In this document: piece by piece, positions 1-11,509 of the stretch
Layout: each line of letters starts with the position of its first letter
Numbering within the stretch: the first letter of the stretch is position 1
NCBI RefSeq assembly: GCF_029227915.1
Contig: NC_079886.1
Span: 2,604,001-2,668,000 of the forward strand
Source of the DNA: Hydractinia symbiolongicarpus
Taxonomy: Eukaryota > Cnidaria > Hydrozoa > Anthoathecata > Hydractiniidae
Direction: 5' to 3'
DNA: 64,000 nucleotides
Position numbers and translations under genes: made by a program
Notes under the pieces: generated by a model
Seen by the model: only the letters and a program-made list of their open reading frames with translations
Told to the model about the DNA's origin: nothing
Database searches by the model: none

Positions 1-1014
1 ACTTTTGACTATACGGGCCGAGTACGGGATTTACGGGAAATCGCGGGTTTTCGTTTCCCGGCGATTAAACTTCTTTTATTCAGCGTCTCATCAAAAATGA
101 AAATATTTATGAAAACTACAAGTCTCATGCGTTTTATTGGTGAAAAAATAATTTAAGAAATCGTTCGGGAAATGAGTTTACTCCTTGAGTACTTTCTTTG
201 TATACTTTTGACTATACGGGTCGAGTACCGGATTTACGGGAAATCGAGGGTTTTTGTTTGCCGGCGATTAAACTTCTTTTATTCAGCGTCTTATCAAAAA
301 TGAAAACAGTTTTGAAAACTACATGTCTCATGCGTTTTAGTGGTGAAAAAATAATTTAAAAAATCATTCGGGAAATCAGTTTACTCCCTGGGTACTTTTT
401 TGTATACTTTTGACTATACGGGCCGAGTCCGGGATTTACGGGAAATCGCGGGTTTTCGTTTGCCCGCGATTAAACTCCTTTTATTTAGCGTCTCATCAAA
501 AATGAAAACATTTTTGAAAACTACAAGTCTCATGCGTTTTAGTGGTGAAAAAATAATTTAAAAAATCGTTCGGGAAATGAGTTTACTCCTTGAGTACTTT
601 CTTTGTATACTTTTGACTATACGGGTCGAGTACCGGATTTCCGGGAAATCGCGGGTTTTCGTTTGCCGGCGATTAAACTTCTTTTATTCAGCGTCTTATC
701 AAAAATGAAAACATTTTTGAGAACTACAAGTCTCATGCGTTTTAGTGGTGAAAAAATAATTTAAAAAATCGTTCTGAAAATCATTTTACTCACAGGGTAC
801 TTTCTTTGTATACATTCGACTATAGGGGCCAAGCCCGGGATTTACAGGAAATCGCGGGTTTTCGTTTGCCGGCGATTAAACTACTTTTATTCAGCGTCTC
901 ATCAAAAATGAAAACATTTTTGAGAACTACAAGTCTCATGCGTTTTAGTGGTGAAAAAATAATTTAAAAAATCGTTCGGGAAATAAGTTTACTCCCTGGA
1001 TACTTTCTTTGTAT
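1..1014 (+). repeat. Higher-order unit A-C-B-C-D (5 monomers)
   Basis: Monomer starts at about 1, 204, 406, 609 and 812 carry the tags tacggg, tcgagtaccgg, tccggg, tcgagtaccgg and the D tags. It is the regional A-B-C-D order with an extra C. Bases 1 to about 690 recur at 2639-3328. Confidence 0.8.
14..47 (+). repeat. CGGG blocks at ~10-bp spacing in the GC-rich part of the monomer
   Basis: In this first copy CGGG occurs at 14-17, 25-28, 34-37 and 44-47 (spacings 11, 9 and 10), separated by short A/T stretches such as 'attta' and 'aaat'. Positions 28-42 also form the inverted pair GATTT / AAATC around ACGGG. A helical-turn spacing of GC and AT steps resembles sequence that favours a fixed rotational setting on a nucleosome. 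That role is inference. Confidence 0.7.
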
Positions 1015-1827
1015 ACTTCTGACTATACGGACCGAGTACGGGATTTACGGGAAATCGCGGGTTCTCGTTTGCCGGCGACTAAACTTCTTTTATTCAGCGT
1101 CTCATCAAAAATGAAATTAATTTTGAAAACTACCAGTCTCATGCGTTTTAGTGGTGAAAAAATAATTTAAAAAATCGTTCGGGAAATGAATTTACTCGCA
1201 GGGTACTTTCTTTGTATGCTTTTGACTATACGGGCCGAGTCCGGGATTTACGGAAAATCGCGGGTTTTCGTTTGCCGGCGATTAAACTTCTTTAATTTAG
1301 CGTTTCATCAAAAATGAAAACATTTTTAAAAACTACAAGTCTCATGCGTTTTAGTGGTGAAAAAATAATTTAAAAAATCGTTCGGGAAATGAGTTTACTC
1401 CTTGAGTACTTTCTTTGTATACTTTTGACTATACGGGTCGAGTACCGGATTTCCGGGAAATCGCGGGTTTTCGTTTGCCGGCGATTAAACTTCTTTTATT
1501 CAGCGTCTTATCAAAAATTAAAACACTTTTGAAAACTACAAGTCTCATGCGTTTTAGTGGTAAAAAAATAATTTAAAAAATCGTTCTGAAAATCAGTTTA
1601 CTCACAGGGTACTTTCTTTGTATACATTCGACTATATGGGGCCAAGGCCGTGATTTACAGGAAATCGCGGGTTTTCGTTTGCCGGCGATTAAACTTCTTT
1701 TATTCAACGTCTCATTAAAAATGAAAACATTTTTGAAAACTACAAGTCTCATGCGTTTTAGTGGGTGAAAAATAATTTAAAAAATCATTCGGGAAATCAG
1801 TTTACTCCCTGGGTACTTTTTTTGTAT
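1015..1827 (+). repeat. 4-mer unit A-B-C-D (~813 bp)
   Basis: Starts at 1015, 1218, 1421 and 1624. The fourth monomer has 'acattcgac' and 'ggggccaagg', and is preceded by 'ctcacaggg'. It is the same order as the next unit. Confidence 0.8.
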
Positions 1828-2638
1828 ACTTTTGACTATACGGGCCGAGTACGGGATTTACGGGAAATCGCGGGTATTCGTTTGCCGGCGATTAAACTTC
1901 TTTTATTCAGCGTCTCATCAAAAATGAAAATAATTTTGAAAACTACAAGTCTCATGCGTTTTAGTGGTGAAAAAATAAATTAAAAAATCGTTCGGGAAAT
2001 GAATTTACTCGCAGGGTACTTTCTTTGTATACTTTTGACTATACGGGCCCAGTCCGGGATTTACGGCAAATCGCGGGTTTTCGTTTGCCGGCGATTAAAC
2101 TTCTTTTATTTAGCGTCTCATCAAAAATGAAAACATTTTTGAAAACTACAAGTCTCATGCGTTTTAGTGGTGAAAAAATAACTTCAAAAATCGTTCAGGA
2201 AATGAGTTTACTCCTTGAGTGCTTTCTTTGTATACTTTTGACTATACAGGTCGAGTACCAGATTTGCGGGAAATCGCAGGTTTTCTTTTGCCCGCGATTA
2301 AACTTCTTTTATTCAGCGTCTTATCAAAAATGAAAATATTTTTGAAAACTACAAGTCTCATGCGTTTTAGTGGTGAAAAAATAATTTAAAAAATCGTTCT
2401 GAAAATCATTTTACTCACAGGGTACTTTCTTTGTATACATTCGAATATAGGGGCCAAGCCCGGGATTTACAGGAAATCACGGGTTTTCGTTTGCCGGCGA
2501 TTAAACTTCTTTTATTCAGCGTCTCATCAAAAATGAAAACATTTTTGGGACTACAAGTCTCATGCGTTTTAGTGGTGAAAAAATAATTTAAAAAATCATT
2601 CAAGAAAACAGTTTACTCCTTGGGTACTTTTTTTGTAT
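1828..2638 (+). repeat. 4-mer unit A-B-C-D (~811 bp)
   Basis: Starts at 1828, 2031, 2234 and 2437 repeat the order of the preceding unit with scattered substitutions, for example 'tcgaatatag' in the D copy. Confidence 0.8.
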
Positions 2639-3653
2639 ACTTTTGACTATACGGGCCGAGTACGGGATTTACGGGAAATCGCGGGTTTTCGTTTCCCGGC
2701 GATTAAACTTCTTTTATTCAGCGTCTCATCAAAAATGAAAATATTTATGAAAACTACAAGTCTCATGCGTTTTATTGGTGAAAAAATAATTTAAGAAATC
2801 GTTCGGGAAATGAGTTTACTCCTTGAGTACTTTCTTTGTATACTTTTGACTATACGGGTCGAGTACCGGATTTACGGGAAATCGAGGGTTTTTGTTTGCC
2901 GGCGATTAAACTTCTTTTATTCAGCGTCTTATCAAAAATGAAAACAGTTTTGAAAACTACATGTCTCATGCGTTTTAGTGGTGAAAAAATAATTTAAAAA
3001 ATCATTCGGGAAATCAGTTTACTCCCTGGGTACTTTTTTGTATACTTTTGACTATACGGGCCGAGTCCGGGATTTACGGGAAATCGCGGGTTTTCGTTTG
3101 CCCGCGATTAAACTCCTTTTATTTAGCGTCTCATCAAAAATGAAAACATTTTTGAAAACTACAAGTCTCATGCGTTTTAGTGGTGAAAAAATAATTTAAA
3201 AAATCGTTCGGGAAATGAGTTTACTCCTTGAGTACTTTCTTTGTATACTTTTGACTATACGGGTCGAGTACCGGATTTCCGGGAAATCGCGGGTTTTCGT
3301 TTGCCGGCGATTAAACTTCTTTTATTCAGCGTCTTATCAAAAATTAAAACACTTTTGAAAACTACAAGTCTCATGCGTTTTAGTGGTGAAAAAATAATTT
3401 ATAAAATCGTTCTGAAAATCAGTTTACTCACAGGGTACTTTCTTTGTATACATTCGACTATATGGGGCCAAGGCCGTGATTTACAGGAAATCGCGGGTTT
3501 TCGTTTGCCGGCGATTAAACTTCTTTTATTCAGCGTCTCATTAAAAATGAAAACATTTTTGAAAACTACAAATCTCATGCGTTTTAGTGGTGAAAAAATA
3601 ATTTAAAAAATCATTTGGGAAATCAGTTTACTCCCTGGGTACTTTTTTTGTAT
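2639..3653 (+). repeat. Second A-C-B-C-D unit, 13-mer displaced copy of the window start
   Basis: 2639 to about 3328 matches 1-690 at a displacement of 2638 bp (13 monomers). It shares rare variants: 'gtttcccggc', 'aaatatttatg', 'gttttattgg', 'aatcgaggg' and 'gatttccggg'. From 'aaaaattaaaac' onward it instead matches 1515-1760, so the copy is a mosaic of two sources. Downstream, 3654-4262 passes through A, E and F monomers. Confidence 0.85.
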
Positions 3654-4262
3654 ACTTTTGACTATACGGGCCGAGTACGGGATTTACGGGAAATCGCGGG
3701 TTTTCGTTTGCCGACGATTAAACTTCTTTTATTCAGCGTCTCATCAAAAATGAAAATATTTTTGAAAACTACAAGTCTGATGCGTTTTAGTGGTGAAAAA
3801 ATAATTTAAAAAATCGTTCGGGAAATGAATTTACTCTCTGGGTACTTTTTTTGTATACTTTTGACTATACGGGCCGAGCCCGGGATTTACAGGAAATCGC
3901 GGGTTTCCGTTTGACGGCGATTAAACTTCTTTAATTTAGCGTTTCATCAAAAATGAGAACAGTTTTGAAAACCACAAGTCTCATGCGTTTTAGTGGTGAA
4001 AAAATAATTTAAAAAATCGTTCGGGAAATGAGTTTACTCCTTGCGTACTTTCTTTGTACACATTCGACTATAGGGGACAAGCCCGCGATTTACAGGAAAT
4101 CGCGGGTTTTCGTTTGCCGGCGATTAAACTTCTTTTATTCAGCGTCTCATCAAAAATGAAAACATTTTTGAGAACTACAAGTCTCATGCGTTTTAGTGGT
4201 GAAAAAATAATTTAAAAAATCATTCGAGAAATCAGTTTACTCCCTGGGTACTTTTTTTGTAT

Positions 4263-5640
4263 ACTTTTGACTATACGGGCCGAGTACGGGATTTACGGGA
4301 AATCGCAGGTTTTCGTTTCCCGGCGATTAAACTTCTTTTATTCAGCGTCTCATCAAAAATGAAAATATTTGTGAAAACTACAAGTCTCATGCGTTTTAGT
4401 GGTGAAAAAATAATTTAAGAAATCGTTCGGGAAATGAGTTTACTCCTTGAGTACTTTCTTTGTATACTTTTGACCATACGGGTCGAGTACCGGATTTACG
4501 GGAAATCGCGGGTTTTCGTTTGCCGGCGATTAAACTTCTTTTATTCAGCGTCTTATCAAAAATGAAAACAGTTTAATTTAAAAAATCATTCGGGAAATCA
4601 GTTTACTCCCTGGGTACTTTTTTGTATACTTTTGACTATACGGGCAGAGTCCGGGATTTACGGGAAATCGCGGGTTTTCGTTTGCCGGCGATTAAACTTC
4701 TTTTATTTAGCGTCTCATCAAAAATGAAAACATTTTTGAAAACTACAAGTCTCATGCGTTTTAGTGGTGAAAAAATAATTTAAGAAATCGTTCGGGAAAT
4801 GAGTTTACTCCTTGAGTACTTTCTTTGCATACTTTTGACTATACGGGTCGAGTACCGGATTTACGGGAAATTGCGGGTTTTCGTTTGCCGGCGATTAAAC
4901 TTCTTTTATTCAGCGTCTAATCAAAAATGAAAACATTTTTGAAAACTAAAAGTCTCATGCGTTTTAGTGGTGAAAAAATAATTTAAAAATCGTTCTGAAA
5001 ATCAGTTTACTCACAGGGTACTTTCTTTGTATACATTCGACTATAGGGGCCAAGCCCGGGATTTACAGGAAATCGCGGGTTTCCGTTTGCCGGCGATTAA
5101 ACTTTTTTTATTCAGCGTCTCATCAAAAATGAAAACACTTTTGAGAACTAAAAGTCTCATGCGTTTTAGTGGTGAAAAAATAATTTAAAAAATCATTCGA
5201 GAAATCAGTTTACTCCCTGGGTACTTTTTTTGTATACTTTTGACTATACCGGCCGAGTACGGGATTTACGGGAAATCGCGGGTTTTCGTTTACCGGCGAT
5301 TAAACTTCTTTTATTCAGCGTCTCATCAAAAATGAAAATAATTTTGAAAACTACAAGTCTCATGCGTTTTAGTGGTGAAAAAATAATTTAAAAATCGTTC
5401 TGAAAATCAGTTTACTCACAGGGTACTTTCTTTGTATACATTCGACTATAGGGGCCAAGCCCGGGATTTACAGGAAATCGCGGGTTTCCGTTTGCCGGCG
5501 ATTAAACTTTTTTTATTCAGCGTCTCATCAAAAATGAAAACACTTTTGAGAACTAAAAGTCTCATGCGTTTTAGTGGTGAAAAAATAATTTAAAAAATCA
5601 TTCGAGAAATCAGTTTACTCCCTGGGTACTTTTTTTGTAT
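4263..5640 (+). repeat. Block A-C-B-C-D-A-D, first copy
   Basis: Seven monomers, the second truncated. They match 8277-9654 at a displacement of 4014 bp, sharing 'aatcgcagg', 'gtttcccgg', 'aaaatatttgtg', 'gggcagagtcc', 'gcgtctaatc' and 'taccggccg'. Confidence 0.85.
4466..4627 (+). repeat. Truncated monomer, 162 bp
   Basis: About 40 bp are missing: 'aaaacagttt' joins directly to 'aatttaaaaaatc', removing the 'ctacaagtctcatgcg' to 'gtggtg' section. The same junction occurs in the copy at 8480-8641, so one deletion was later duplicated. Confidence 0.9.
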
Positions 5641-7060
5641 ACTTTTGACTATACGGGCCGAGTCTGGGATTTACGGGAAATCGCGGGTTTTCGTTTGCCG
5701 GCGATTAAACTTCTTTTATTTAGCGTCTCATCAAAAATGAAAACATTTTTGAAAACTACAAGTCTCATGCGTTTTAGTGGTGAAAAAATAATTTAAAAAA
5801 TCATTCGGGAAATCAGTTTACTCCCTGGGTACTTTTTTGTATACTTTTGACTATATGGGCCGAGTACGGGATTTACGGGAAATCGCGGGTTTTCGTTTGC
5901 CGGCGATTAAACTTCTTTTATTCAGCGTCTCATCAAAAATGAAAATATTTTTGAAAACTACAAGTCTGATGCGTTTTAGTGGTGAAAAAATAATTTAAAA
6001 AATCGTTCGGGAAATAAATTTACTCTCTGGGTACTTTTTTTGTATACTTTTGACTATACTGGCCGAGCCCGGGATTTACAGGAAATCGCGGGTTTCCGTT
6101 TGACGGCGATTAAACTTCTTTAATTTAGCGTTTCATCAAAAATGAGAACACTTTTGAAAACCACAAGTCTCATGCGTTTTAGTGGTGAAAAAATAATTTA
6201 AAAAATCGTTCGAAAAATGAGTTTACTCCTTGCGTACTTTCTTTGTACACATTCGACTATAGGGGACAAGCCCGGGATTTACAGGAAATCGCGGGTTTTC
6301 GTATGCGGGCGATTAAACTTCTTTTATTTAGCGTCTCATCAAAAATGAAAACATTTTTGAAAACTACAAGTCTCATGCGTTTTAGTGGTGAAAAAATAAT
6401 TTAAAAAATCGTTTGGGAAATGAGTTTACTCCCTGGGTAATTTCTTTGTATACTTTTGACTATACGGGCCGAGTACGGGATTTACGGGAAATCGCGGGTT
6501 TTCGTTTGCCGGCGATTAAACTTCTTTTATTCAGCGTCTTATCAAAAATGAAAACACTTCTGAAAACTATAAGTCTCATGCGTTTTAGTGGTGAAAAAAT
6601 AATTTAAAAAATCGTTCTGAAAATCGGTTTACTCACAGGGTACTTTCTTTGTATACATTCGACTATACGGGCCGAGTCCGGGATTTACGGGAAATCGCGG
6701 GTTATCGTTTGCCGGCGATTAAACTTCTTTTATTTAGCGTCTCATCAAAAATGAAAACATTTTTGAGAACTACAAGTCTCATGCGTTTTAGTGGTGAAAA
6801 AATAATTTAAAAAATCATTCGAGAAATCAGTTTACTCCCTGGGTACTTTTTTTGTATACTTTTGACTATACGGGCCGAGTACGGGATTTACGGGAAATCG
6901 CGGGTTTTCGTTTGCCGACGATTAAACTTCTTTTATTCAGCGTCTCATCAAAAATGAAAATAATTTTGAAAACTACAAGTCTCATTCGTTTTAGTGGTGA
7001 AAAAATAGTTTAAAAAATCGTTCGGGAAATGAATTTACTTGCACGGTACTTTCTTTGTAT
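5641..7060 (+). repeat. 7-mer higher-order unit, copy 1 (1420 bp)
   Basis: Order B-A-E-F-A-D-A. Diagnostic variants shared with the next unit include 'ctatatgggcc', 'tttgacggcg', 'gtacacattcg', 'gtatgcgggcg' and 'gggtaatttc'. The sixth monomer here carries a hybrid head: 'acattcgactatac' followed by 'ccgagtccggg'. Confidence 0.85.
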
Positions 7061-8479
7061 ACTTTTGACTATACGGGCCGAGTCCGGGATTTACGGGAAA
7101 TCGCGGGTTTTCGTTTGCCGGCGATTAAACTTCTTTTATTTAGCGTCTCATCAAAAATGAAAACATTTTTGAAAACTACAAGTCTCATGCGTTTTAGTGG
7201 TGAAAAAATAATTTAAAAAATCATTCGGGAAATCAGTTTACTCCCTGGGTACTTTTTTGTATACTTTTGACTATATGGGCCGAGTACGGGATTTACGGGA
7301 AATCGCGGGTTTTCGTTTGCCGGCGATTAAACTTCTTTTTTCAGCGTCTCATCAAAAATGAAAATATTTTTGAAAACTACAAGTCTGATGCGTTTTAGTG
7401 GTGAAAAAATAATTTAAAAAATCGTTCGGGAAATAAATTTACTCTCTGGGTACTTTTTTTGTATACTTTTGACTATACGGGCCGAGCCCGGGATTTACAG
7501 GAAATCGCGGGTTTCCGTTTGACGGCGATTAAACTTCTTTAATTTAGCGTTTCATCAAAAATGAGAACAGTTTTGAAAACCACAAGTCTCATGCGTTTTA
7601 GTGGTGAAAAAATAATTTAAAAAATCGTTCGGGAAATGAGTTTACTCCTTGCGTACTTTCTTTGTACACATTCGACTATAGGGGACAAGCCCGGGATTTA
7701 CAGGAAATCGCGGGTTTTCGTATGCGGGCGATTAAACTTCTTTTATTTAGCGTCTCATCAAAAATGAAAACATTTTTGAAAACTACAAGTCTCATGCGTT
7801 TTAGTGGTGAAAAAATAATTTAAAAAATCGTTTGGGAAATGAGTTTACTCCCTGGGTAATTTCTTTGTATACTTTTGACTATACGGTCCGAGTACGGGAT
7901 TTATGGGAAATCGCGGGTTTTCGTTTGCCGGCGATTAAACTTCTTTTATTCAGCGTCTTATCAAAAATGAATATATTTTTGAAAACTACAAGTCTCATGC
8001 GTTTTAGTGGTGAAAAAATAATTTAAAAAATCGTTCTGAAAATCATTTTACTCACAGGGTACTTTCTTTGTATACATTCGACTATAGGGGCCAAGCCCGG
8101 GATTTACAGGAAATCGCGGGTTTTCGTTTGCCGGCGATTAAACTTCTTTTATTCAGCGTCTCATCAAAAATGAAAACATTTTTGAGAACTACAAGTCTCA
8201 TGCGTTTTAGTGGTGAAAAAATAATTTAAAAAATCATTCGAAAAATCAGTTTACTCCCTGGGTACTTTTTTTGTATACTTTTGACTATACGGGCCGAGTA
8301 CGGGATTTACGGGAAATCGCAGGTTTTCGTTTCCCGGCGATTAAACTTCTTTTATTCAGCGTCTCATCAAAAATGAAAATATTTGTGAAAACTACAAGTC
8401 TCATGCGTTTTAGTGGTGAAAAAATAATTTAAGAAATCGTTCGGGAAATGAGTTTACTCCTTGAGTACTTTCTTTGTAT
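7061..8479 (+). repeat. 7-mer higher-order unit, copy 2 (1419 bp)
   Basis: Repeats the B-A-E-F-A-D-A order of the preceding 1420 bp. Here the sixth monomer is a normal D type, so one of the two copies has exchanged that monomer. Confidence 0.85.
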
Positions 8480-9654
8480 ACTTTTGACTATACGGGTCGA
8501 GTACCGGATTTACGGGAAATCGCGGGTTTTCGTTTGCCGGCGATTAAACTTCTTTTATTCAGCGTCTTATCAAAAATGAAAACAGTTTAATTTAAAAAAT
8601 CATTCGGGAAATCAGTTTACTCCCTGGGTACTTTTTTGTATACTTTTGACTATACGGGCAGAGTCCGGGATTTACGGGAAATCGCGGGTTTTCGTTTGCC
8701 GGCGATTAAACTTCTTTTATTTAGCGTCTCATCAAAAATAAAAACATTTTTGAAAACTACAAGTCTCATGCGTTTTAGTGGTGAAAAAATAATTTAAGAA
8801 ATCGTTCGGGAAATGAGTTTACTCCTTGAGTACTTTCTTTGCATACTTTTGACTATACGGGTCGAGTACCGGATTTACGGGAAATCGCGGGTTTTCGTTT
8901 GCCGGCGATTAAACTTCTTTTATTCAGCGTCTAATCAAAAATAAAAACATTTTTGAAAACTAAAAGTCTCATGCGTTTTAGTGGTGAAAAAATAATTTAA
9001 AAATCGTTCTGAAAATCAGTTTACTCACAGGGTACTTTCTTTGTATACATTCGACTATAGGGGCCAAGCTCGGGATTTACAGGAAATCGCGGGTTTTCGT
9101 TTGCCGGCGATTAAACTTTTTTTATTCAGCGTCTCATCAAAAATGAAAACACTTTTGAGAACTAAAAGTCTCATGCGTTTTAGTGGTGAAAAAATAATTT
9201 AAAAAATCATTCGAGAAATCAGTTTACTCCCTGGGTACTTTTTTTGTATACTTTTGACTATACCGGCCGAGTACGGGATTTACGGGAAATCGCGGGTTTT
9301 CGTTTACCGGCGATTAAACTTCTTTTATTCAGCGTCTCATCAAAAATGAAAATAATTTTGAAAACTACAAGTCTCATGCGTTTTAGTGGTGAAAAAATAA
9401 TTTAAAAATCGTTCTGAAAATCAGTTTACTCACAGGGTACTTTCTTTGTATACATTCGACTATAGGGGCCAAGCCCGGGATTTACAGGAAATCGCGGGTT
9501 TTCGTTTGCCGGCGATTAAACTTTTTTTATTCAGCGTCTCATCAAAAATGAAAACACTTTTGAGAACTAAAAGTCTCATGCGTTTTAGTGGTGAAAAAAT
9601 AATTTAAAAAATCATTCGAGAAATCAGTTTACTCCCTGGGTACTTTTTTTGTAT
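8277..9654 (+). repeat. Block A-C-B-C-D-A-D, second copy
   Basis: Same order and rare variants as 4263-5640, with a few substitutions such as 'aaaaataaaaac' for 'aaaaatgaaaac'. It follows directly after two tandem 7-mers, which suggests the block and the 7-mers were rearranged together. Confidence 0.85.
8480..8641 (+). repeat. Truncated monomer, 162 bp, same junction as at 4466
   Basis: Identical deletion breakpoint and identical length to the earlier copy, within a larger block repeated 4014 bp away. Confidence 0.9.
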
Positions 9655-9857
9655 ACTTTTGACTATACCGGCCGAGTACGGGATTTACGGGAAATCGCGG
9701 GTTTTCGTTTACCGGCGATTAAACTTCTTTTATTCAGCGTCTCATCAAAAATGAAAATAATTTTGAAAACTACAAGTCTCATGCGTTTTAGTGGTGAAAA
9801 AATAATTTAAAAAATCGTTCGAGAAATAAATTTACTCCCTGGGTGCTTTCTTTGTAT
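9047..9857 (+). repeat. 2-mer D-A duplicated in tandem (2 x ~405 bp)
   Basis: 9047-9451 and 9452-9857 share 'aaactttttttattc', 'aaaacacttttgag', 'aactaaaagtc', 'cattcgag' and 'taccggccgag'. A similar D-A-D arrangement at 5035-5640 shows the same local expansion in the other block copy. Confidence 0.8.
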
Positions 9858-10264
9858 ACTTTTGACTATACGTGCCGAGTCCGGGATTTTCGGGAAATCG
9901 CGGGTTTTCGTTTGCCGGCGATTAAACTTCTTTTATTTAGCGTCTCATCAAAAATGAAAACATTTTTGAAAACTACAAGTCTCATGCGTTTTTGTGGTGA
10001 AAAAATAATTTAAAAAATCGTTCGGGAAATGAGTTTACTCCTTGCGTACTTTCTTTGTACACATTCGACTATAGGGGCCAACCCGGGATTTACAGGAAAT
10101 CGCGGGTTTTCGTATGCGGGCGATTAAAGTTCTTTTATTTAGCGTCTCATCAAAAATGAAAACATTTTTGAAAACTACAAGTCTCATGCGTTTTAGTGGT
10201 GAAAAATAATTTAAAAAATCGTTCGGGAAATGAGTTTAATCCTTGAGTACTTTCTTTGTATACT
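9655..10264 (+). repeat. 3-mer block, first of three dispersed copies
   Basis: Markers are 'taccggccg', 'cgtgccgagtc', 'gcgtttttgtgg', 'ggccaacccggg' and 'gattaaagttc'. All recur at about 17965-18574, and all but the first at about 20660-21200. Confidence 0.85.
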
Positions 10265-11509
10265 TTTGACTATACGGGTCGAGTACCGGATTTACGGAAA
10301 TCGCGGGTTTTCGTTTGCCGGCGATTAAACTTCTTTTATTTAGCGTCTCATCAAAAATGAAAACATTTTTGAAAACTACAAGTCTCATGCGTTTTAGTGG
10401 TGAAAAAATAATTTAAAAAATCGTTCGGGAAATGAGTTTACTACTTGCGTACTTTCTTTGTACACATTCGACTATAGGGGACAAGCCCGGGATTTACAGG
10501 AAATCGCGGGTTTTCGTATGCGGGCGATTAAACTTCTTTTATTTAGCGTCTTATTAAAAATGAAAACATTTTTGAAAACTACAAGTCTCATGCGTTTTAG
10601 TGGTGAAAAAATAATTTAAAAAATCGTTCGGGAAAAGAGTTTACTCCCTGGGTAATTTCTTTGTATACTTTTGACTATACGGGCCGAGTACGGGATTTAC
10701 GGGAAATCGCGGGTTTTCGTTTGCCGGCGATTAAACTTCTTTTATTCAGCGTCTTATCAAAAATGAAAACACTTTTGAAAACTACAAGTCTCATGCGTTT
10801 TAGCGGTGAAAAAATAATTTAAAAAATCGTTCTGAAAATCGGTTTACTCACAGGGTACTTTCTTTGTATACATTCGACTATATGGGGCCAAGGCCGTGAT
10901 TTACAGGAAATCGCGGGTTTTCGTTTGCCGGCGATTAAACTTCTTTTATTCAGCGTCTCATCAAAAAAGAAAATAATTTTGAAAACTACAAGTCTCATTC
11001 GTTTTAGTGGTGAAAAAATAATTTAAAAAATCGTTCGGGAAATAAATTTACTCGCACGGTACTTTCTTTGTATACTTTTGACTATACGGGCCGAGCCCGG
11101 GATTTACGGGAAATCGCGGGTTTTCGTTTGCCGGCGATTAAACTTCTTTTATTCAGCGTCTCATCAAAAATGAAAACATTTTTGAAAACTACAAGTCTCA
11201 TGCGTTTTAGTGGTGAAAAAATAATTTAAAAAATCATTCGGGAAATCAGTTTACTCCCTGGGTACTTTTTTGTATACTTTTGACTATATGGGCCGAGTAC
11301 GGGATTTACGGGAAATCGCGGGTTTTCGTTTGCCGGCGATTAAACTTCTTTTATTCAGCGTCTCATCAAAAATGAAAATATTTTTGAAAACTACAAGTCT
11401 CATGCCTTTTAGTGGTGAAAAAATAATTTAAAAAATCTTTCGGGAAATGAATTTACTCTCTGGGTACTTTTTTGTATACTTTCGACTACACGGGCCGAGC
11501 CCGGGATTT
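10265..11509 (+). repeat. Mixed C/F/A/D/E monomers without a clear unit
   Basis: Ordinary monomers of mixed type, with one 'aaaaaagaaaat' variant and one copy missing a G in 'tttacggaaatcg'. About 10995-11305, with 'gtctcattcg' and 'gcacggtac', is reused at about 13836-14145. Confidence 0.7.

Noticed and set aside
3241-3606. 121-codon open frame on the + strand, the longest, with many related frames of about 64-102 codons elsewhere (for example 2025-2333, 17756-18064, 36684-36992)
   Set aside because: All are readings of the monomer. 203 is not a multiple of 3, so the frame changes in each copy and is normally stopped by TAA in the A/T run. The longer ones arise where small indels restore the frame or remove the stop. 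Many depend on a TTG or ATA start, and there is no domain or codon bias.
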